Shown piece by piece: positions 58,578 through 64,000 of a stretch of DNA of 64,000 nucleotides (position 1 is the stretch's first letter; every line of letters starts with the position of its first letter). The notes beneath the pieces were generated by a model that did no database searches, had not been told where the DNA came from, and was given only the letters and a program-made list of their open reading frames with translations. Both the position numbers and the translations under genes were made by a program. The DNA is taken from NCBI RefSeq assembly GCF_001984575.1, contig NZ_LZNS01000001.1:2545233-2609232 (forward strand), in the 5' to 3' direction. This DNA comes from Streptomyces sp. MP131-18 (lineage in GTDB: Bacteria > Actinomycetota > Actinomycetes > Streptomycetales > Streptomycetaceae).

Positions 58578-59158
58578 GCCGGGTCCTCCGCGGAGGGCGG
58601 GACGGCGCCCGGCACGTCGAGGGCCGCGCCGTACAGGCGCGTGACGCGGAGCCTGATGACCACGCGCCGTTCGGCCACGAGCTGGGCGAGGAACGCGGCC
58701 TCCGCGTCCCGGCCCTCCGGCGCGGGCAGGACGCCGAGCAGTTCGCGGCCGACGGCGTCGCCCGGTGAGGTGGTGGCCTCGGAGACCTCCGCCCCGCCCT
58801 CGGCGACGGCGAAGGACCAGACGTCGGGGCCGCGCACGTGGAGCGCGGCGCGCGGATCGCGGCGCAGCTGCCTGGCCTTGACGCGGTCCGCCGTGCTGGC
58901 GAAGCGGAGCGTGCGCGTGGCGGGGTCCCAGGCATAGGCGACGGTGGTGAGGTGCGGGTGACCGTCGCGCGAGACGCTCGCCAGCACGCCGAACCGCTGC
59001 CCGGCCAGCAGCCCCGACAGGGCCGCGTCGGCGAGCGGGCGGGGCGGCGGCCCGGCCGCGGGCTTTCCGGCGGACGGCCTTTCGGCGGACGGCGTTCCTG
59101 CGGACGGCGTTCCCGTCGCGGCGGTGCGGGGAGTGGCGGTGCGGGGAGTGGCGTTCAT
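58541..59158 (-). CDS. PPOX-class flavin/F420-dependent oxidoreductase with repeat-rich N-terminus
   Basis: The 205-residue protein has a split-barrel flavin fold: GLLAGQRFGVLASVSRDGHPHLTTVAYAWDPATRTLRFAST near residue 50 and KARQLRRDPRAALHVRGPDVWSFAVAEG, the phosphate/flavin site of PPOX F420 or FMN enzymes. The first 42 residues are Thr/Pro/Ala repeats made by short tandem DNA repeats and likely disordered; a later start is conceivable. Its 3' end overlaps the O-methyltransferase by 37 bases. It lies 44 bp after the MFS gene, same strand, and may belong to that operon. Confidence 0.82.
   Translation of the reverse strand: MNATPRTATPRTAATGTPSAGTPSAERPSAGKPAAGPPPRPLADAALSGLLAGQRFGVLASVSRDGHPHLTTVAYAWDPATRTLRFASTADRVKARQLRRDPRAALHVRGPDVWSFAVAEGGAEVSEATTSPGDAVGRELLGVLPAPEGRDAEAAFLAQLVAERRVVIRLRVTRLYGAALDVPGAVPPSAEDPAQGSTSARVNPS
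59065..59150. repeat. 15-bp tandem repeats at the start of the PPOX gene
   Basis: Two arrays are present. At 59121-59150 the unit gcggtgcggggagtg occurs twice exactly. At about 59065-59112 a variant of ggcggacggcgttc occurs three times. They encode repeated TPRTA and (T/R)PSA(G/E) pentapeptides. Both keep frame. Confidence 0.85.
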
Positions 59159-59202
59159 GGGCGTGCCTTTCCTTGCTGTGCGGGGAAGGGGCCGGCCGGT
59201 GC

Positions 59203-60681
59203 TCAGGCGGCGGGGCGGCGGGGCAGGACGGTCAGGGCCACGACGAAGGCGGCGGCGATGAGGCCCGCGCCGACGGTGAAGGCCAGCCGGTAGCCGCCGG
59301 TCAGCGCCTCGGCCCGGCCGTCGCCCGCGGCGAGCAGGCTCTCGGTCCGGGAGGCGGCCAGCGTCGAGAGCACCGCGACGCCGAGCGCCATGCCGATCTG
59401 CTGGGTGGTGTTGAACAGGCCGGACACCAGCCCGGCGTCGTCCCGGCGGGCCCCGGACATGCCGAGCGCCGTCAGCGCGGGCAGGGCCAGGCCGAAGCCG
59501 GCGGCGAGCAGCATCACGGGAGCCAGATCGGTGAGGTAGTCCGCCTCGACCGGGACGCGGGCGAGCAGCCCGAGCACGCCGAGGAGGAGCAGCAGTCCGG
59601 CGAGCAGGACGTTGCGTTCGCCGAACCGGGCGTTCAGCCGGGCGGACGCACCCAGGGAGACCGCGCCGATGACGAGCGCGGCGGGCAGCATCGCCAGCCC
59701 GGTCCGCGCGGCGCCGTAGCCGAGCACCTGCTGGAGGTACAGCGCGACGAGCACCTGGAACGAGTACAGCGCCGCCACCATGAGGATCTGCACCAGGTTG
59801 GCCCCGGCGACGCCGCGCGAGCGCAGGATGCGCAACGGCATCAGCGGGGTGCGGGCGGCGGTCTGCCGGACGGTGAAGGCGGCGAGCAGCGCGGCGGCGA
59901 GCGCGCCGAGGCCGAGGGTGTGCGCGGCGGCCCAGCCGTGGTTCTCGACCTCGATGACGGCGTAGATGCCGAGCATCAGCCCCGCGGTGACCAGCAGGGC
60001 GCCGAGCACGTCGGCGCCCGCGCCGAGGCCGGACCCGCGGTCGGCGGGGAGTGCGGCGACGGCAAGGGCGAGGACGGCCACGCCGATCGGCAGGTTGATG
60101 AGAAAGATCCAGTGCCAGTTCAGCGCGTCGGTCAGCACCCCGCCGAGCACCTGCCCGATCGAGGCGCCCGCGGCGCCGGTGAAGCTGAAGACGGCGATGG
60201 CGCGGGCGCGTTCCCCCGGCTCGGTGAACAGCGTGACCAGGATGCCGAGGCTGACGGCCGCGGCCATGGCGCTGCCGAGGCCCTGGAGGAAGCGGGCGGC
60301 GATCAGCACCGCCGGGCTGCCGGCCGCGGCGGCGAGCACGGAGGCGCCGGTGAAGACGGCGGTGCCGGCGAGGAACATGCGCCTGCGGCCGATCAGGTCG
60401 CCGAGGCGCCCGGCCAGCAGCAGCAGGCTGCCGAACGCGATGAGGTAGGCGTTCACCACCCAGCTCAGGCCCGCCGGGGAGAAGCCGAGGTCGTCCTGGA
60501 TGGCGGGCATCGCGACGGTCACGATGCTGCCGTCCAGGATGATCATGAGCATGCCCGTGGCGAGCACGCCGAGGGCGAGCCGCCGCCTCCGGCCGTGCGG
60601 CGGCCGCGGGGGAACGGTGGAATCGGCGGGACCAGCGGGTCCTGAGGAGCCGGAGGGGACGGATGGGGCGGTGGCGGGCAC
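59203..60681 (-). CDS. MFS drug-efflux-type transporter (DHA2, EmrB/QacA family)
   Basis: The 492-residue protein has about fourteen membrane segments, starting LALGVLATGMLMIILDGSIVTVAMPAI (motif D1-type), with GRLGDLIGRRRMFLAG (motif A) and GQVLGGVLTDALNWHWIFLINLPIGVAVL (motif C and the DHA2 WRWxFxIN loop). It is a proton-driven exporter, probably of hydrophobic drugs. GTG 60681 is preferred because GGACAGGAGAGCCCCC lies directly upstream; GTG 60699 is the longer option. It is preceded by a MarR gene with operator-like repeats in the gap, a typical repressor-pump pair. Confidence 0.92.
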   Translation of the reverse strand: MPATAPSVPSGSSGPAGPADSTVPPRPPHGRRRRLALGVLATGMLMIILDGSIVTVAMPAIQDDLGFSPAGLSWVVNAYLIAFGSLLLLAGRLGDLIGRRRMFLAGTAVFTGASVLAAAAGSPAVLIAARFLQGLGSAMAAAVSLGILVTLFTEPGERARAIAVFSFTGAAGASIGQVLGGVLTDALNWHWIFLINLPIGVAVLALAVAALPADRGSGLGAGADVLGALLVTAGLMLGIYAVIEVENHGWAAAHTLGLGALAAALLAAFTVRQTAARTPLMPLRILRSRGVAGANLVQILMVAALYSFQVLVALYLQQVLGYGAARTGLAMLPAALVIGAVSLGASARLNARFGERNVLLAGLLLLLGVLGLLARVPVEADYLTDLAPVMLLAAGFGLALPALTALGMSGARRDDAGLVSGLFNTTQQIGMALGVAVLSTLAASRTESLLAAGDGRAEALTGGYRLAFTVGAGLIAAAFVVALTVLPRRPAA

Positions 60682-60724
60682 GGGGGCTCTCCTGTCCACG
60701 GGGAACGACGAGAGAGACCGTAGC

Positions 60725-60763
60725 AGATAGTTTCGTTACAGACGATATTCTTCGGATCTATCT
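60725..60763. promoter_or_regulatory. Operator-like repeats upstream of the MFS gene
   Basis: The 95-bp gap between MarR and MFS genes is AT-rich and has nested inverted repeats: agatag (60725-60730) with ctatct (60758-60763), and tcgt (60733-60736) with acga (60742-60745). On the reverse strand the likely MFS promoter overlaps them (TATCTG as -10). A MarR-type site is inferred. Confidence 0.45.
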
Positions 60764-60776
60764 AGTGTCCCGCACG

Positions 60777-61265
60777 CTACTTCGTCCGCTGCCGCGCCCT
60801 CCGCACCGGCGCCCCGGACTCGGCCTGCGTCGCCAACGGGCCGCCGACCAGCCGGTTCATGGCGCTGAGGAAAACCTTCCGCTCCTCGGCCGGCAGCACG
60901 GACAGCGCCTCGGCGTGCACCCCGTCGACGATCCGCTGGCTCCGCTCGGCGACTCGCGCCCCCTCCTCGGTCACGCAGACGACCCGCGCCCGCCGGTCCC
61001 GGCTCGACGGGCGCCGCTCGGCCAGGCCCGCCTCCTCCAGCGCGTCCACCGTGGCGACCATCGTGGTCTTGTCCATGTCGCCGATCTCCGCGAGCTGGAT
61101 CTGCGTCCGCTCCTCCTGGAGCGCGTGCACCAGCACGCAGTGCATCCGCGCGGTCAGCCCGATACCGGCGAGCGCGGCGGCCATACGGGTCCGCAGCACG
61201 TGACCGGTGTGGTCGAGCAGGAACGAGAGGTCGGCTTCTTCGCGCCGGGGCGCCATCGCGGTCAT
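60777..61265 (-). CDS. MarR-family transcriptional regulator
   Basis: The 162-residue protein begins at ATG 61265 or 61256 and reads MTAMAPRREEADLSFLLDHTGHV. The winged helix shows in LTARMHCVLVHALQEERTQIQLAEIGDMDKTTMVATVDALEEAGLAERRPSSRDRRARVVCVTEEGARVAE: recognition helix about 75-90 and the wing DRRARVV. It ends in a basic tail. The next gene downstream is the MFS exporter, so it most likely represses it. An exact 17-bp palindrome lies upstream. The ligand is unknown. Confidence 0.92.
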   Translation of the reverse strand: MTAMAPRREEADLSFLLDHTGHVLRTRMAAALAGIGLTARMHCVLVHALQEERTQIQLAEIGDMDKTTMVATVDALEEAGLAERRPSSRDRRARVVCVTEEGARVAERSQRIVDGVHAEALSVLPAEERKVFLSAMNRLVGGPLATQAESGAPVRRARQRTK

Positions 61266-61290
61266 GCCGCCAGCGTAACAATCAGGTCCG

Positions 61291-61307
61291 TGGCGGATTA
61301 TCCGCCA
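61291..61307. promoter_or_regulatory. Perfect 17-bp palindrome upstream of marR
   Basis: tggcggattatccgcca has 8-bp arms and one central base. It lies 26 bp before the MarR start and includes the TAA stop (61300-61298) of the hydrolase gene. With a 1-nt centre it cannot form a hairpin of that size, so it is better read as a protein-binding site, likely MarR's own. Confidence 0.55.
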
Positions 61308-62221
61308 ACCGTCGCGTTCGTCCCCGTCCCGGTGGCGGTGTGCCGCAGCACCGCGGGGACGAACCAGTCCCACGCCCACCGCGGCGGCACCTGGTGGCCC
61401 GCGCCCTCCACCGGCAGCAGCGCGGCCCCCGGGATCTCGGCCGCCAGCGCCTCGGCATCCCCGAACGGGAACAGCGGGTCCTCCGTCCCGTGCACCACCA
61501 GCGCCGGCGCCACCACCCCGCCGAGCCGCGGGCGGACCGGCGTGCCGTTGTCCACCAGCCAGTGGTTGACCAGACAGGTCGGCATGCTCCGCGTCCTGGC
61601 GACGGCCCGCCCGACGACCGCCCGCAGCCGCTCTTCGTCGTACCCGCGCGTCCCCGCGAACGGCTGCCTGCCGGTCACCAGATACTCCGTGACCGCCACC
61701 GGGTCCGACCAGTCCGGCAGCGGGCGCGGCTGCCCCGCGGCGGCCCGCCGCCCGTCCACGGACGGCGGGCCGGACGGGTCGGGGCCGTCGGGAGTGGTGC
61801 CGACCAGCGTCACCGTCCCCACCCGCGCCGCGTGGTCGACGGCCAGCCGCTGCGCCAGCATCCCGCCCAGCGAGAAGCCCATCACGTGCGCCCGCGGCAC
61901 CCCGAACGCGTCGAGCACGCCGACCGCGTCGGCGACCAGATCGTCGAGGTCGTAGCCCGGCGCGCCCATCGGCGAGAACACCGAACGGCCCGTGTCCCTG
62001 TTGTCGTAACGGATCACCCGGCGGCCCCCGGCCGCGAGCATCGCGCACAGCTCGTCGTCCCACCAGTCCATGGACTCGCTGGCCCCGGCGATCAGCAGCA
62101 GCGGCGGATCGCCGGGGGCACCGAACGCCTGGACGCACAGCTCCGCTCCGTTCACCGCGACGATCCGCTCGTCCGCGTCCGCATCCACTTCCGCGTCCAC
62201 GTTCACGTTCACGTCCGGCAT
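61298..62221 (-). CDS. Alpha/beta-hydrolase
   Basis: The 307-residue protein starts ATG 62221, with GGGAGGGCAAGGGAC upstream; a frame reaching 62578 adds low-complexity sequence and is rejected. The hydrolase fold shows PPLLLIAGASESMDWW (oxyanion region), the nucleophile elbow HVMGFSLGGMLAQRLA (catalytic Ser), VVHGTEDPLFPF (Asp) and GAGHQVPPRWAWDW (His). It resembles esterase/haloperoxidase-type serine hydrolases. Residues 3-16 (VNVNVDAEVDADAD) come from a hexamer-like DNA repeat. It is upstream of MarR on the same strand. Confidence 0.87.
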   Translation of the reverse strand: MPDVNVNVDAEVDADADERIVAVNGAELCVQAFGAPGDPPLLLIAGASESMDWWDDELCAMLAAGGRRVIRYDNRDTGRSVFSPMGAPGYDLDDLVADAVGVLDAFGVPRAHVMGFSLGGMLAQRLAVDHAARVGTVTLVGTTPDGPDPSGPPSVDGRRAAAGQPRPLPDWSDPVAVTEYLVTGRQPFAGTRGYDEERLRAVVGRAVARTRSMPTCLVNHWLVDNGTPVRPRLGGVVAPALVVHGTEDPLFPFGDAEALAAEIPGAALLPVEGAGHQVPPRWAWDWFVPAVLRHTATGTGTNATVGG

Positions 62222-62357
62222 GTCCCTTGCCCTCCCCGTCCGCCCCGGCCGTCCGCCCGGCCCCGCCGCCATGGCGCGACAGGCACCGTGTGGGCCGGGC
62301 GCGAAGGCGAGGGTAGCCTGCCAGAGGAAAGCGGGCGCGGTGTGGAGGGGCACTTCG

Positions 62358-64000
62358 ATGCGTAAGGCAGGGGGCATACGGGCCGTTGCCGTGTCCGTGT
62401 CCGCCGCCGTGGTCCTGGCGACGGCCGTCGCGGCGTGCAGCGGCGGCGCGGAGGACATGGCCGGTGCGGACGGGGCGAGCGGCGGCGCGGACGCGGAAAC
62501 CAGCGCGCCGGAGCCGAACGTTCCCTCGCCCGCCGACGTCTCCCCTGACGAACTGCCGGAACTGCCCGCCACGTTCACCGAGCAGACGCTCGACTGGTCC
62601 GCATGCCCCGCGCCGAGCGCGCTCCAGGGCGGGGGCGACCCGCCGGGCTACGCCTGGGAGTGCGCCGACCTCCTCGTACCCCTCGACTACACCGCCCCGG
62701 ACAACGGCGAAACGATCGAGATCGCCCTGGTGCGTGCCCGTTCCTTGGCGTCGGCGGACCGGATCGGATCACTCGTGTTCAACTTCGGCGGGCCCGGCGG
62801 CTCCGGGGTCGCCGCACTCCCCCACGCCGCCGGCCGCTACGAGGCGCTGCGCGCCGGCTACGACCTCGTCAGCTTCGACCCGCGCGGCACCGGCGAGAGC
62901 GACGGCGTGGTGTGCCGGTCCGGCGCGGAGCTGGACGCCGCCGCGCAAGCGGACCACGGGCCGCCGCGGACGGCGGCCGAGGAGCGGCAGTTCCTCGCGG
63001 ACAGCCGGGCGTACGCGCAGGACTGCGAGGCCGACGCGGGCGCGCTGCTGCCGCACGTCACCACGGCGGACGCCGCCCGCGACCTCGACCTCCTGCGGCA
63101 CACCCTCGGCGACAGCCGCCTGCACTACGTCGGCATCTCCTACGGCACCAAGCTCGGCGCCGTGCACGCCCACCTCTTCCCCGACCGCGTCGGCCGCACC
63201 GTCCTCGACGCCGTCGTCGACCCGACGCGGGACCTCACCGAACGGGCCCTGCTCCAGGCCGAGGGCTTCCAACTGGCCCTGGACAACTACCTCGCCGACT
63301 GCGCCGAGAAGCCGCGCTGCCCGACCGGCGTCGGCGGGTCCTTCGGCCACGACATCCTGACCGGCCTCCTCGACGGCCTGCGCGAACGCCCGCTGCCGAC
63401 CGCCACGGGACGCGACCTCACCGTCGGGCTCGCGACGACCGCCCTGCTGTCCGCGCTCTACTCGCAGGACTCCTGGCCCTTCCTCACCGACGCCCTGCGC
63501 CAGGCACTCGACGAGGACCGGGGGGATCTGCTCCTCGCCGCGGCCGAACAGTACAACGGCCGCGACTCCCAAGGCCGTTACCGCAACATCCACGCCGCGA
63601 ACAACGCCATCAACTGCGCGGACTTCGCCTCCCGCCCCACCCTTGAGGACGTGCACGCGCACCAGGCGGAGTTCGCCGCCGCCTCGCCCGTCTTCGGCGA
63701 GACGCTGGTCTGGTCGCTGATGGCCTGCGCCGACTGGCCGGTGACGGGTGCCCAGGACCGGCCCGAGGTCTCGGCCCCCGGGGCGGGCCCCATCCTGCTG
63801 CTCGGCACGACCGGCGACCCCGCCACGCCCTACGTCGGCGCCGAACGCATGCGGCAGGCCCTCGGCGAGGACACCGCGGTGCTGCTCACCTACGACGGCG
63901 AGGGCCACGGCGCCCACTCCAGCGGCAACACCTGCGTCACCGAAGCCGTCGAACGCTACCTGCTCGCGGGCACCGTGCCCAGGGACGGCACGACCTGCCG
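62358..64000 (+). CDS. Secreted lipoprotein alpha/beta-hydrolase, second copy (3' end beyond window)
   Basis: The frame begins ATG 62358 with GGAGGGGCACTTCG upstream and is open to the window edge (547 codons seen). A signal AVSVSAAVVLATAVAAC ends in a lipobox Cys at about residue 27. It shares the whole motif set of the gene at 56229: FNFGGPGGSGV, DPRGTGES, GISYGTKLGA (Ser), LLGTTGDPATPY (Asp) and YDGEGHGAHSSGNTCV (His). Both are tripeptidyl-aminopeptidase-type enzymes. Judging from motif positions the true end is only a few codons away. The two copies are likely paralogues. Confidence 0.9.
   Translation, partial: MRKAGGIRAVAVSVSAAVVLATAVAACSGGAEDMAGADGASGGADAETSAPEPNVPSPADVSPDELPELPATFTEQTLDWSACPAPSALQGGGDPPGYAWECADLLVPLDYTAPDNGETIEIALVRARSLASADRIGSLVFNFGGPGGSGVAALPHAAGRYEALRAGYDLVSFDPRGTGESDGVVCRSGAELDAAAQADHGPPRTAAEERQFLADSRAYAQDCEADAGALLPHVTTADAARDLDLLRHTLGDSRLHYVGISYGTKLGAVHAHLFPDRVGRTVLDAVVDPTRDLTERALLQAEGFQLALDNYLADCAEKPRCPTGVGGSFGHDILTGLLDGLRERPLPTATGRDLTVGLATTALLSALYSQDSWPFLTDALRQALDEDRGDLLLAAAEQYNGRDSQGRYRNIHAANNAINCADFASRPTLEDVHAHQAEFAAASPVFGETLVWSLMACADWPVTGAQDRPEVSAPGAGPILLLGTTGDPATPYVGAERMRQALGEDTAVLLTYDGEGHGAHSSGNTCVTEAVERYLLAGTVPRDGTTC

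Noticed and set aside
62222..62578. Long N-terminus of the hydrolase
   Set aside because: The added 119 residues are low-complexity and lie opposite the start of the lipoprotein gene; ATG 62221 has a good ribosome site.

Overview
This is a high-GC chromosomal segment of a Streptomyces or very close relative. Genes are dense, third codon positions are almost always G or C, and GTG starts and strong GGAGG-type ribosome sites are common. Diagnostic genes are adpA with an in-frame TTA (bldA) codon, wblC/whiB7 with an AT-hook and an attenuator leader, the mycobacterial-type AdnAB and UvrD2 helicases, mycoredoxin, and an F420-associated metalloprotease. I saw no insertion sequence, CRISPR array or rRNA. 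One tRNA (His) is present.

Layout. 0-7 kb: end of a CBS-domain gene, hisN, a TetR regulator, the M50 peptidase/aroA/rsgA run, an ECF sigma factor with a long anti-sigma-like tail, and a DUF2637 membrane protein. 7-11.5 kb: a phage-type amidase, tRNA-His, orn, adpA with a ~0.65 kb non-coding upstream region, a 25-codon small ORF and a universal stress protein. 11.9-21.6 kb: glmS-type aminotransferase, two small conserved genes, then a leucine/isovalerate catabolic operon (accD1-accC-HMG-CoA lyase-acyl-CoA dehydrogenase) divergent from its likely TetR repressor. 21.6-36.4 kb: Sel1-repeat protein, UPF0182 membrane protein, PPA1309 protein, YlbL protease, small membrane protein, SDR-moaE operon, zincin-Nudix pair, a TerD/AIM24 three-gene operon and a YgjP-type metallopeptidase. 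36.5-54.1 kb: orphan ThiF-like protein, ABC1 kinase, wblC and its leader, uvrD2, mycoredoxin, nudC, adnB, adnA, an alkyltransferase-like protein and a 896-residue membrane protein. 54.2-64 kb: two methyltransferases, a reduced molybdate locus (TOBE regulator plus permease only), and two related lipoprotein peptidases flanking a PPOX/MFS/MarR/hydrolase group. The second peptidase runs off the window.

How the genes work together. The 15.2-21.6 kb block is a self-contained acyl-CoA pathway: acyl-CoA dehydrogenation, carboxylation, then cleavage of HMG-CoA, with a palindromic operator in the 48-bp divergent gap. AdnA and AdnB would form one double-strand-break resection motor-nuclease, and UvrD2 and an alkyltransferase-like protein lie close by. 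The wblC region reads as an antibiotic-responsive riboregulator: promoter at the uvrD2 stop codon, long leader with an ORF, an intrinsic terminator with a U-rich tail about 60 nt before the start, then wblC translationally overlapped with an Arg-rich small protein.

Relative to what I remember of S. coelicolor gene order, the adpA/glmS2/acdH block and the aroA-rsgA and wblC-adnAB blocks belong to distant parts of the chromosome, so this window appears to span rearrangement junctions. All family assignments rest on motif recognition by eye; no database search was run.
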